Assembly (NCBI RefSeq): GCF_013426205.1
Contig: NC_089424.1
Span: forward strand, 3,162,001-3,226,000
From: Metarhizium brunneum
Taxonomy: Eukaryota; Ascomycota; Sordariomycetes; Hypocreales; Clavicipitaceae
Reading direction: 5' to 3'
Length of the DNA: 64,000 nucleotides
This document shows positions 36,785 through 48,015 of this stretch, piece by piece. Under the pieces are notes generated by a model that made no database searches, was not told where the DNA came from, and saw only the letters and a program-made list of their open reading frames with translations. The position numbers and the translations under genes were made by a program. How positions within the stretch are numbered: the stretch's first letter is position 1; the number at the start of each line of letters is the position of its first letter.

Positions 36785-37443
36785 ATGAGTGGAGAAGGTA
36801 CGGCCTTCGTATACGGTATGAGCAAGTCATTATCCACCGGGAGGAGACACAGATGATGGCTAACACATGGTGCAGGCACTTTGGTGAGGCATGAAGGCTT
36901 CCTGACGATGAAAACGAACTAACATTTGTCAAGATGGCGCCAGAGATCTTCTTCAGCGTGTGCTACGGTGACCACAATCCATCTGCAGCAATCCGCGGCC
37001 TGCACACTTTTACACCCGCGATACTTGAAGATTATTGCCGTCACAGAGTACAATATGCAGATTATCCAGCAGCTGTTCCGGAAGCGGGACACAAAATACG
37101 CGGGATATATGTTACAGGATTGACGGATGCCAATATGGAAAAATTAGATTACTTTGAAGGCTCAGAATATGAGCGACGCATCGTCAAGGTACAAGTGCTT
37201 GTGAAAGATGGAGGCGAGGAAGTGCTAGGCCCAGAGAAGAGCGCGTCGGTATATGTTTTTTTGAAACCCGATGAGCTGGAGAGGGGTGAATGGGATTTTG
37301 AAGAATTTCGCCGGGAAAAAATGAAGCTCTGGACCCGTGGTGATTGGGCCTTTGGTACGTTTGTCTGCAATCGCGGAGATGATATTGCTAACGATTTGGA
37401 CAAAGAAGATGACGACAAAGCTGCAGTGAACGGCGTGGCTTAA
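36785..37443 (+). CDS. Gamma-glutamylcyclotransferase-like (AIG2/GGCT fold) protein with an 8-nt microexon
   Basis: A member of the BtrG/GGCT (AIG2-like) fold, whose enzymes cyclise gamma-glutamyl amines to 5-oxoproline in glutathione or peptide turnover. Exons 36785-36815, 36876-36883 and 36934-37443 give 182 residues. The middle exon is only 8 nt; joined, the start reads 'MSGEGTAFVYGTLMAPEIFF', and this 'VYGTLM' is the conserved substrate-binding loop at the N-terminus of the fold. The introns are 60 and 50 nt, with branch sites GCTAAC and ACTAAC. Later motifs are 'EAGHKIRGIYVTGL' and 'LDYFEGSEYERRIVKV', whose first Glu is in the position of the catalytic acid. 'LWTRGDWAFGTF' is near the C-terminus. 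Fungal relatives are often labelled simply AIG2-like, so the actual substrate is uncertain. Confidence 0.88.
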
Positions 37444-40400
37444 GCGGCGACATCAATGACTGGTTCACACACGCTGTGCTATGTTTCTGGAAAGACAAAA
37501 CCTTGCGCTGGAAGGCAGCACCGCGCGATCTTGATGAAAGAAGAAAAGATCTGCATGAAAGCGACATGCGATTTGTGAACGTTTTACGATCAAACGAGGA
37601 TTAAGCCTGAGATACTACGTGGTAGATGACAAAGAAGAGCCGAACATCAATCAACGTGTCAGCCACACAATGACTTCATTGCAAAACTTGTTGAGTAAAC
37701 ACAATGCCATCTTTTTGCATTATTCGTCAGCATTGCCATTGCCATTATCATTGTCGAGAGACCAAGAGAATGGATAATACGATTAAATAAACTCCTCTCG
37801 CAAAGCGTTTGGCGAATGCAATTTTCCTTTATTTACAATAACTGCACGGAGTAAAATACTGCCACTAATAGATCCGGAATTTGGCAACCTATATTCTACA
37901 AAATTTTTGGCCTCGCCGAGTGGGAAGCGCTTCTGTCAAAAAGGTGTCGCTGGCCGCGCCGGTCGAATTGGAGATGGCAGCCAAGTGTACTCCATACTGA
38001 GTACTCCATAGCGAGCTGGGGGCCCAAACCTGGCAAAATGGCCATTGTAGATTGATTGTGCGGAGGATGGTGGAGCAGGGTTGACAGCTCAGACGAACAC
38101 CGTGACATGATCCAAACGCCAAACATTTCTGGAGAGATATCTACGTGCCTCCTGCATACGGGGATAAGTACTCCGTAAAAGCGTTTGAAATTCGCAATGG
38201 CCCCGTCTGCCGGTGGATCGGGTTGTATTGAGCCTCTCGTTGTCGTGGTCGGTTGATAGTTGGTTGACACCAGAGGTTGAGACTGGACAGGAAAATCCTG
38301 AGTGCGCTGGATGCTCCAAGACTCGACTCCAGCGTCTGGTTCGTCTATCGAGAGGGTGAACGCTGCTGCCCCCCTGCCTGTGCGAACAGGCTCGTTAATC
38401 GCGCAAACATAGCCAACCGCTGGTTGCAAGTGTCGACAGCTGGCAAATGTGTGACCAAGCTGGCGGCGGCTTAGGATGGATTGATGGATTGATGATTGGT
38501 TACGATGGCTTTGGCTTGAAACCTTTCAGTATTACCTCTCTTCCCCCTCGGAGCCCAGTACTAGTAGTATTCTTTTCATTTCCAAGCTACATACCGTGAA
38601 CAAATCACAATTTGGACTAGTACTCCTACTTGGTACTCCGAACACTACCCAAAGGGCCCATCGATCTGAATGCCCCGATTGAAACCCTGCCTGGTTTCAT
38701 GTTCTTTGTTTCTCATTGTTTGTTACATGCACAATAGTGCGTTGTATGTACAAACATATTCCTGTTTCCCCACCCTGTGTGTTGCACGGGCTGATCCTCA
38801 ACAGAACCCTTTGCGCCCCGCAGGTTTGCAGATGCAGGGGGTCAAACAACTCGACATGGCTCACCATGCTTGTGCAGGCTGTTGTCGACCCCTGCAACGA
38901 GTCACGACTGCAAGAGAATCTGACGATGCTGTCTCACTTCCATGGCTTTCAGTAAGGAGGAAAGGAGGACAGGATAGGCAAGAACAGTGATGACATCTGG
39001 AGCTGCATGAATTTTCCCGAACCAGCCACGCGGCATTACAGCTCCCATGAGTCAGTGCAGTTCCGAACTAGACACTGGCAGCCTCTACCACTACAGCGAT
39101 ATTGTTCTGTCGATTTTCTACAGCGATGATGGACACGGGGCACAAGCCGAGGAATGTTCGGCCAGCAATACGAGCCAATTCAGAAATACAGACGAATTAT
39201 GACCTTCTGCGCCATGTCTTGGCTATTCCATATATGAGGACAATACAATGCTCAGGTCAACTTACATTCTCTGGCTATAAGAAACAAACAGCTGTGATCA
39301 AGCTGATCAGAAACATGCAAAATTGGGCCTCGCAGCTCCCAACCCCCCCATTCCTCAAAGTGGCGCTTCACAGAACCACAACCGTGATGCCCATGGCCAA
39401 CACCAAGTAGTACTCCTGTAAGTGCCTATCAATAGATGATGACGGCTACTAATATGCTCCGTTCATGTACTCAGTGTGAACCATGAGAACAATGACATTA
39501 GCTCTTGCGAGTTTCCCACCAGAAACTATGCACACAACGGCAATGTGAAGCCGAGCCACGGTGGACACGGCGGCTACCTCCTGGCCAGCCACATTGTCCC
39601 AGCTCGCCCTGGAATGGTTGAAATGGCAAAATGGGTAAAGAGACTGCTGGCTGTGTGTCATCCTCAGCGCCATGACGTCCTTGCCATTGGTCATGATGAC
39701 TGGCTGGGGGACGTATCCACACAAGCATGGCTGTCAGGGGCTTCTTCTTCACTGTTCAGGGCGGGCTGATCGGGGACTGGAAACCACGACGAAATTTTGT
39801 TCGACTCTTCAGAGGGGCGACGCTGGGCCAATACCATCCAGAGTGCCCAAAGAAACGGAAACACACAACATTGAAGCCTTTGTTTCGGAGACGGGCAAGG
39901 GCCTGTGGTGTTCTTTCCACGATTGAAAAAGGGACATAGAAACAAAAAAAAAGAGCTTCTCGTTACGACACATTCTGGAACGAATCGAATTCCCAGCGAG
40001 ACTCACTTTGCCAGAGTCTTTACACCATAGATGGCCGTCTCGACAGGTGGACATGACTCTGAGCACAGACTTGTCCTGCTTGTCTTGCCACGGTCTTTGT
40101 GCGCACCGTTCACGAGGTGGCAATTGTGTTCAGAAGCTAAAGAGGCGTTCACTGGACTGGGCGCCTGGGGTTCATCAGATGGACCATCCACATGGCGCAA
40201 AGAGCAACTACACTAGTTACTAGTGCCGGTCGTCTACGAGCCAGTTTGAGGCTCTGGGACTGCAGCCTATCGGCATCGACAGCATCGACCTTTTCTTCAA
40301 AAATTCTGTTTTGTGTATGGCCCCTTGCAGATCTGCCGCGCTTCGAAACCGCGCGGGGGTAGCTTCTGTGCCTGAACTGGCTGGCCATGGCGCCCTGTCC

Positions 40401-41233
40401 CACCCATCGTCTCTACTACACCACCATCGGGATCCCGTGAGAGGCTCGTGTTCAATGGTGAGATGGGATGGCTACTATGCTGAGACTTTGTGACTGCCCC
40501 CCCTCCTCGCCTCTGCCCAATGATTCTTCGTCAATGGTCCGCTCTGGGACGCATTTCTTGGCTTGCTTGCTCATTCATGGTGTTGAACAAGCACCGGCAC
40601 AATGAGGTAGACCCCGTCGTGGAATGCACAATCGTCTTGGTGTATAATATGGTCTGTGTTCCCCGACCTTCAGCATGTATATCTGCTCTGCATCCCGGCA
40701 CCAGTCCTACAGTCCTTTCTTCCAACGGTGATTTGTCGTTGAGACAACCTACACTCCCTTTTCCAGCGATTTTTTTTTTACCGCCAAGGCTAGACCTTGT
40801 TTGCTTCGACCGACGAGCTCTACAGATTCCTCTGGATTAGAAATCGTAGAGATTACCAGTTTGGCCACCCGGTGTGTTGCAGCTTACTGGCACTTTTTTG
40901 TTATTGTAAGTCGGTCCTACCCCGTCTTGTCTCCGGCAGCAAACCGCAGTCTTGGAGAAAATGGTACGCTGCCCATGTTGTCCAAGCCCCAGCTTGTGGT
41001 TTGCCATGACCGAAATCAAATCAGCACATTTGACCTTCAGATCCTTAATGCCAAATACTGACCATGCTGGCCTCGGTAGCACACTCCTTGCTCGAATACG
41101 CTGATTCTTGACAACTTTCAAGTTTTTCTTTCCTCTTGTCTTGTGGACAATACTCTCATTTCTTGCATAGCAACATTTGAGTCTTTCGTCTGGCGCGTTT
41201 TATTTTCCATCGTTCTCCTTCCCCTAATTCAAA
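37444..41233. other. Long gene-free stretch (3.8 kb)
   Basis: I find no coding sequence here. The open frames, up to 177 codons on the minus strand near 38 kb, have no domain and no splice logic. TACTCCGTA occurs at 38170-38178, a doubled ACTCCATA-type variant near 37990, and TGAGTCA at 39048-39054. A long upstream region for the secreted LPMO gene or a non-coding transcript are possibilities. No transposon ends are visible. Confidence 0.5.
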
Positions 41234-42652
41234 ATGTTGAAGAAGATCGTACTAGCCGGTCTAGTCTCTTTTTCCAGCGCCCACATTAAATTGAGAGCAC
41301 CTGTTCCATTCGAATTTCCTGACCCTGCGCATTCGCTGGATCCCCTCCTGCCCGATGGCACTGATTTCCCTTGCAAGAACGCCAGATACGACGCTCCGAC
41401 TTCAGGTAATGAGTTTGCTCAGGGCAGCGAACAGACGCTCAAGTTCATTGGTAGTGTTGTCCATGGTGGTGGTTCGTGTCAAGTGTCTATTACGACTGAT
41501 CTGAAGCCGAGTAAAAACTCTGTTTGGAAGGTCATCAAGTCCATTGAAGGTGGATGTCCTGCCAAAAACTTATCGACCAACATCTTGCCGCTCAACCCCA
41601 ACCTTGAAACCCCCTTTGAATATTCTTACACCATCCCAAAGGACCTCGCCGCCGGCAAATATACCCTTGCTTGGACTTGGTTTAATAAAATTGGCAACCG
41701 AGAGATGTACATGAACTGTGCTCCGATCAGCGTTACCGGCTCTGGCGGTTCCAAGGATGCCTTGGGAACCTTGCCTGATATGTTCGTCGCCAATACCGGG
41801 AATGGCTGTGGAACCTTGGGAAACACAGATTTGAAGTTCCCTAATCCCGGAAAGGATCTTGATCAATTCGGCCAGCAAACCCCAGCTGCTTTGACGGCGG
41901 CGACGGGCAACTGCGCTGCCGCCAGTGGTCCGCAGCCGACTGGTGGTGCCCAGCCGACGGGTGCTCCTCAGCCTACTTCTGCTCCTCAACCTACGTCTTC
42001 TGCAGGCGTTGCCCCTCCCGCCGACCCCAACGGGACGATCCCTGGAGGAGTTTTCATCACCAAGAGCCAAGGACAACAAGCCGGTCAACCTTCTGTGACA
42101 AGCCAGCCACAGGCTAGCCAATCTGATGACACATGTGACGAAGAAGTCAGTCAACCTGCTGTCACAAGCCAGGCACAGGCAAGCCAACCTGCCATCACTA
42201 GCCAGGTACAGACGAGCCAACCTGCTGTCACTAGCCAGGCACAGGCGAGCCAATCTTCTGTCACATGCGAAGAAGAAGCCAGTCAACCTGCTGTCACAAG
42301 CCAGGCACAGGCGAGCCAACCTGCCGTTACAACCCAGGCACAGGCTAGCCAACCTGATGTGACAAACCAGGTGCCTGTTCCTACCACTGCCGGCGGCGCT
42401 CCTCCCGCGACCAACGGGACTGTTGGCGGTGACGCGGGGGCTTTCGCTACTGGCACCGCTTGCAGTACTGAAGGGATGTGGAATTGTATCGGCGGAAACT
42501 CATTCCAGCGCTGTGGCGGCGGCCAGTGGTCTGCTACCCAGGGGGTGGCAGCCGGAACCAAGTGCTCCCCTGGGCAGTCACCGGAACTTAAAATGGATAC
42601 CGTGCAGGGAAACAAGCGCAGTTTTCGCCGCCGCATGCGCTCCTTCGCATAA
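41234..42652 (+). CDS. Secreted AA11-type lytic polysaccharide monooxygenase with repeat linker and C-terminal Cys module
   Basis: An intronless gene for 472 residues. A 16-residue signal peptide ('MLKKIVLAGLVSFSSA') is followed directly by His17, which after cleavage would be the N-terminal ligand of the copper histidine brace. The second brace histidine is probably His77 in 'VVHGGGSCQVSITTD', a motif of chitin-active AA11 enzymes. The catalytic domain (17 to about 230) ends with 'YMNCAPISVTGSG' and 'FVANTGNGCGT'. A Pro/Thr/Gln-rich linker leads into nine 11-residue repeats (284-382), then a four-Cys module, 'CSTEGMWNCIGGNSFQRC', like the chitin-binding CBM19/X278 modules seen on AA11 proteins. 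The tail is basic (RRRMRSFA). A role in chitin oxidation, on its own wall or on prey, is inferred from the family; activity is not shown. Confidence 0.85.
   Translation: MLKKIVLAGLVSFSSAHIKLRAPVPFEFPDPAHSLDPLLPDGTDFPCKNARYDAPTSGNEFAQGSEQTLKFIGSVVHGGGSCQVSITTDLKPSKNSVWKVIKSIEGGCPAKNLSTNILPLNPNLETPFEYSYTIPKDLAAGKYTLAWTWFNKIGNREMYMNCAPISVTGSGGSKDALGTLPDMFVANTGNGCGTLGNTDLKFPNPGKDLDQFGQQTPAALTAATGNCAAASGPQPTGGAQPTGAPQPTSAPQPTSSAGVAPPADPNGTIPGGVFITKSQGQQAGQPSVTSQPQASQSDDTCDEEVSQPAVTSQAQASQPAITSQVQTSQPAVTSQAQASQSSVTCEEEASQPAVTSQAQASQPAVTTQAQASQPDVTNQVPVPTTAGGAPPATNGTVGGDAGAFATGTACSTEGMWNCIGGNSFQRCGGGQWSATQGVAAGTKCSPGQSPELKMDTVQGNKRSFRRRMRSFA
42083..42379 (+). repeat. 33-bp coding tandem repeat in LPMO linker
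   Basis: Nine 33-bp units encode 11-residue repeats of the type SQPAVTSQAQA. Units 2 and 6 diverge to SQSDDTCDEEV and SQSSVTCEEEA. The stretch is Ser/Thr/Gln-rich and would be a flexible, probably O-glycosylated spacer. Confidence 0.9.
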
Positions 42653-45172
42653 GCCCAGAAAGACCCTGCACGGTTGGAAGAGTTTGTGCTCAAGGACAAA
42701 ACGGAACGATCGCTATGAGATTTATGAAGACTACCAGGAACCAGTCAAGGTGTGAAGGACTGGTTGCCACCGATTTCATGTATATCATTCTTTCAAGCTT
42801 GTAGATTTGTGGCAAGGGCCTTTTGGCTCTCTTATATGCAGTCGGGCAAGGCAACGCCGTTGGAGTAGAGATTGTATGCGGTTAGAAGTTTGTGAATTCA
42901 ACAGTTAACACTCAGAGACGTCTTCTAGAAATGGATTGAAAAACGTCAAATACGTTCCCTTATACAGTTTGCGAGCTTCGTCGTGAGTGCTGGGTTGATT
43001 ACCGTAGTCACCTTAATTTGTTGAGGAATTTTGGGCCGAAAAGATGAGAATGAGAGACGGCATCATGCCAATGCGATCTGCGCTATATTCCCTAGCAAAT
43101 AGTTTACATCTGTAGGCCCCTGTCCTGGAGACGTGCGATGTACTATCCCTCCTTCGCCAGAAATTGATGTGTTGTGATTTGCCCCAGTAAGCGCCCGACG
43201 GTAAACAACGGGGCCGCACCTTGCCGCGTCCCGGCCAGGTCCGCACGCGAGCCCGATCGCTGTCGACCAATAATAGGTGCCCCTGCTCCCCGATTTAGGT
43301 TGACTCGGCCGTTGAATGCTAATCAGGGCAGTTGACCCACTAATTACCCTGGTTGATCAGACGTCGAGGCTTGAGCCAGGCTTCGAAACATTAACAATCG
43401 TAGTTGGGCAACTTATAACTTAGTGTTAGTGCTATATGGAGTATTATATTCGAGTTGGCTCTCAGATCTGGAACACCCTCGTGCTCGGTCGCCACATTGA
43501 CACTCTGAGGGACTGCCAAATGGCACCTGGCTCTCCCCTCGATTACGTGTCTTTATTCTCTTCTATCTAGTCGCTTGGCCTTGTATGAATCCGAATAATC
43601 AATATGATTGACAAATCCCGGGCCATAAAGATACCAAAGACAAGGCCCGTCAGTGTGAATGGTCTGTCTGGATGAGCCGGTAATATTCACAAATATCCGT
43701 ATGCCTTGGTTGAACGCTGCATCTACTAAGTGCTTATTGGAACCCGGGAGGAAAATGTCATGGCCGCAGCCTTGTTGCCCTTTAACCGGGTGCGACATGC
43801 CATGCTTTAATGGGGGCGTGGCTTGCTTGAAGCAAACACGGCTGGGGCTGGGGTTGAGCCTCAGCTTCGGGGGAGCCGGGTATCTAATTTCCTGCAGTGT
43901 TACGAGTGGCTCTGATTCCCTGACACGGCGCGGGAATTCTGTACTGGCGGGACAGATATGCTGGTGTGCACATAATAAATGGCCCCGGGTACCATGGAGA
44001 TGTGCCCTTGGTTCTACTGAGCCTTGGCATTTACATCCTTTTTATCAAGACTGCGGGGTCCTGATCTAGATATTCTCATACATGGACTGATACATGCTGA
44101 AAACCATGACTTTCATCAGTGGAGGAAACGGCCTTGCCGAGTATATCCATCGAATGGAGCGGACGCTCGTATCGGAGAGTTCAAGGGAATATTTCAGATG
44201 GCGCCACTAGTTTTACCATTTTTCCTCGACCACGCCAAGCGGGGCCCCCATTAACAGTGTTGGCGTTGACAATCCCTCATTGTTATCAAGTCTGAACTAA
44301 TGCCTTTTCGTAAAGAGAACTCTTTAGGCGTGCCGCAGTTCTCAAGTGACGTGAAGCCCCAGGGGGGGGACAGGCCTTCAACGCCACCCGTGGTAGCCAT
44401 CGCTTTAAGCCTATGAGACGCATCCAAGTCGCACATGGTGCCGCAGAGAAGGACGTATTCTTCCCAAGTACACGGGGTAAATGGGGCGTAGAATTCACCG
44501 ACGTGGGATCAGGCCTACGAGCCCGACAAACATCAGCATATATACTACGACTGCTGGGCCACTCAGGCCGTTCGGGATCAAGGGGGAAACCGGCCGTGTT
44601 ACGGATGGCACTTCTATTTTCAACGACAAATATGGCACCGCTGACCGGCTTCGAAACGGGGCGCATCTACGCCAAAGTTCCGGTGACGATTGTAGAACTG
44701 CAATTACCCCTACCGAGAGTCGGGAAGGACCAATTCGCTTCCCGTTTATGCGCCGCATGTTTCTTTCGAGGGTGGACTCTGTGCAAACATTGCTCCTGGG
44801 AAAGTGGCTGCGGCGTATTCCACGGGTCTTGGGTTTCTTGAAACGAAGGCCTGATAACAAGGGCAATTGTGAAAGGCTGAAGCCATGAGGCACCGCATGC
44901 GCGCGAGCCCTCCGCCCTCTGTGGCATCCGCCTCCAGGCCTTTGTTATTCAATCTGGACGCATTGCTGCAAGATATGCTGATAGCGTCCCCCCAAGTATC
45001 TGCGTTGGTATTCAACCCCGGTTCTTGACTACCGTTCATTCTCGCAAGCTGCGGCTGTCTCGATGGCCCAGCCACCACGCTTCCCTACGCTGGGATAGCA
45101 AACATGTGGTAGATGGCTGGATTTAACTCGTAAGAAGGCCACTATGATGCAAAAATACTGGAGTTTGGACGC

Positions 45173-45204
<32 letters not shown>

Positions 45205-45314
45205 ACTCCAGTTCGAGGAAAAGCTCCCAAGCCTGATGTGACCTTCAGGCCGGACCCCAGCTTACAAAAACTTGACTCCTATTTGCTCCCACATGCCTTT
45301 AAAATACCTTGAAA
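42653..45314. other. Long intergenic stretch (2.7 kb)
   Basis: This contains an (AT)12 microsatellite and, between about 44286 and 45078, a segment open in several frames on both strands, none of which I recognise (see findings). No RNA gene or transposon signature is seen. Confidence 0.5.
45173..45196. repeat. (AT)12 microsatellite
   Basis: Twenty-four bases of perfect AT dinucleotide followed by GTATGTATA. It lies about 120 bp upstream of the DUF3176 gene start. Confidence 0.95.
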
Positions 45315-46897
45315 ATGCCTGGGTTTCAACTCGATTCAAAGACTTACAGCCACCACCCTACGCATGCCGTAGACGAATCCGAGTCGCCGAGTTCCAACCC
45401 GGTCGAATACAAGCGCCGCGGTATATTCTCTCCTTCCGAGTGGCTTTTAGAGATGCTTAGTACCATTGGAAGTCTGGTGTGCCTCGCCGCAATCATCACC
45501 ATCTTCTGGAACATGGACAACAAGCCGCTCTCGGCTTGGAACAGCATCGTCTCTCTCAACGCAGCCATATCGATTCTAACAACCGCCCACGGAGCGGCTC
45601 TAATGCACGGCGTTGGCAATTTCATTGGCCAAATCAAGTGGCTTCACTTCAAGGAGGGAGTCGATAAGCTCGAGAACCTGCAAAAATTCGACGAAGCAAG
45701 TCGCGGGCCCTGGGGATCCTTCATGTTTCTTGCCACGGTCAAGCCCAACCTGGCTACTCTCGGTGCCTTGATTGCAATAGCTCGATTCGCTTTGTCGCCA
45801 CTGACCCAGCAAGTGGTCAAGATTGAGCAACAATTAGTCCCAAAGGGCAACGCTGTCTTCGGATATGCGCACGAATATAATCGTGGGCTTATACTGGCGA
45901 ACAATGTTCCAGGTAAACCCATCCCGGCAATAGACAGGACGTGCTCCCAGCTAACATACTCGCGCTAGACAGCATCCCACAGGATCCCGGACTACAAGTG
46001 GCCATCTTACGGGGACTGTATAACATTAGCAGTCCAGAGGTGTTCAGCTGCTCGGGGGAATGTAGGTGGGAAGGGCGGTACATAAGCCTAGGTTTCAAGA
46101 CTGAATGCACGAATGTCACACGAGCAACACTTGATACTTCCCAATGTGCCAAGGCCTACTACGATAATCCAAGTCTTACCCTCTGCAACATGACGACGCC
46201 CAGCGGCTTGGGCATCTCGACTCGATACGCGGAAACTGATCTTACAACTACCTATTGCATGAATTTTTCCTCAAGATGGGAGTCAGATGACGAATTGCGG
46301 ACCAGACTTCCTGAAATTGCACGTTTCGCCTTGTATAGGTCTACTAGCGATGGCAACTTCAACGCTTGGGATGTCAATATTACGGATTGCTCTCTGTCAC
46401 TCGCAGCTTACGAGTACACCAATGCCCGAGCGAACGGCAGCGCATTCTCACTTAAGCAAACCCGAGAGGTCGAGCCCAATCCGAAGAACCCCTGGGATTA
46501 CATAACGGATGATGATGGCATGAAATCGCCCGCCCGGGTACAGTTAAACACGTCCAAGGTCCAGGGCACTCCTGCCCTTGCCATATCTTTGAGTGACCTC
46601 AGTGCCTTGTCAGTCTACCTCGAGTCGGATTCGATTGCCAGCGAGTTGGTATCAGGAAACTGGGTGAATAAGAACTCGGGCCTCAGCGCCGCGCTTTCAG
46701 GCAATGTGGACGTGGGGAAGCGGTTCGAGATGATGGCTCTCAGCATGACGAGTTATCTGCGCTCTGGGCCAAACTCGATCCCGGCAGCCGGGACGAGCTT
46801 CAGCAGCCAGCCCTTTGTTTCCGCCCGGTGGCCGTATTTGATAGGGCCCGGCATCATTCAGTCTGCGGCGTTGTATTTGTTTTGGGGGGCGAAGTAG
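45315..46897 (+). CDS. DUF3176-family fungal membrane protein
   Basis: Two exons (45315-45912 and 45969-46897, 56-nt intron with acceptor GCTAG) give 508 residues. The N-terminal membrane domain has helices at about 43-65 ('EWLLEMLSTIGSLVCLAAII') and 73-97. These are followed by the family signature 'IGQIKWLHF' and 'FDEASRGPWGSFMFL', and a third helix near 145-165. Residues 200-470 form an extracytoplasmic-looking domain with several Cys and Asn-glycosylation sequons ('NMTTPSG', 'NFSSRW'). A last hydrophobic segment ('WPYLIGPGIIQSAALYLFW') is followed almost at once by the stop. Relatives as I recall them continue past this helix, so the C-terminus may be shortened here. The start ATG 45315 gives 'MPGFQLDSKTYS'. 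The family is widespread and expanded in filamentous ascomycetes, with no established function. Confidence 0.82.
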
Positions 46898-48015
46898 AGA
46901 GCTTTGGTGGATAGGATATGCGAGGACGAAAACTAATTTTTGGCCAATTTATGCTCGCTTTTTGGACAGAAGTTGTCTCCGTCTGCAGACACTCTAGTCT
47001 TGGCTGAGAATTTGCTCTCTGTCGGGCTACTCTCGCGCTCCATCATGTTCTATATCAAAGGTCAGAGGAATGCCCTGGTGAAAGAAAGTGGCAGGTGGCC
47101 ATAATTTGGGCAGCTTATGCTTCACAGAAAGATGACATTGTGCCGCGGATTACATGGGCAAACACCATGACGTGATGCGGTGGGCTTCGTGATGCTACGC
47201 CGTGACCCCAGACTTGTTTGGCATGCGTCTTCCTGCCCCTTATAACTGTTCTCTGCCGGCATAAAATCAAGAAATGGTACTTGGCCACGTGCATCAACCT
47301 GCAACGATCCACTGTAGATGAGCTTAACGCCACACGTGGCCGAAATTTGCCAGCACCGAGTCAGGACATGCCCGTGCACCGCTACTTCTTTCGTCGCTTG
47401 GCTGGCTTCCCCAGCCCCGAGTTTCGAAGCTCCTTGCCATGGCCTCCACCCCAATGAAAACAACATTTAAAGGTTGTTTCCGAAGCAAAGTACTACTAAT
47501 TGCCCGCCCCACTCTTGTAGGTGAAGCAAAGCTCTCACCAGCACCTTTTGGTGGTTGCAGCTTTTGCTTGACCTAAAAGGAGTGGGGCGTGGCACGGTTA
47601 CTTGTACCAGACATACTAGTGCTTCAGTACCTGGCTGCCGCCGTTTGGCGTGGCATGAGCCAGGACATGGGACTTGGTGATCCCTTGCAAGCGCCGCAAC
47701 GTAAAGAAATTGGTCCACATGCATTTTATCCAGAAACCTCTTCTGGGTCCGCTCGTCCAAGGGTGTTGCTAGTGGAACATTCAAGGGTTCCGTACGACAC
47801 AGGGGGTATGTGATGTTGCGCAACCATTCCAACGAGTGAGATGTGCTTTGCTGCGGGTGTCGTGGCGAGTGCGACGGTTTGTTGAATTTGTTGTGAGTGC
47901 TCGCCTTCTCTGCCCCCATTTGCACCGACTAGTACTTCCTCTTCCTCTTAATCCTTTTGGTCTTGTCGACGGGACAATTCTGTCGCGTCGCTTGGCGTGA
48001 TTCTCGGAGCTTGCC
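46898..48015. other. Intergenic region (1.1 kb)
   Basis: Spacer between two genes on the same strand. The open frames here show no domain and I see no repeat. Confidence 0.5.

Noticed and set aside
37896..38429. A 177-codon open frame on the minus strand
   Set aside because: Composition looks random, no conserved motif is seen, and it contains the intergenic TACTCCGTA element.
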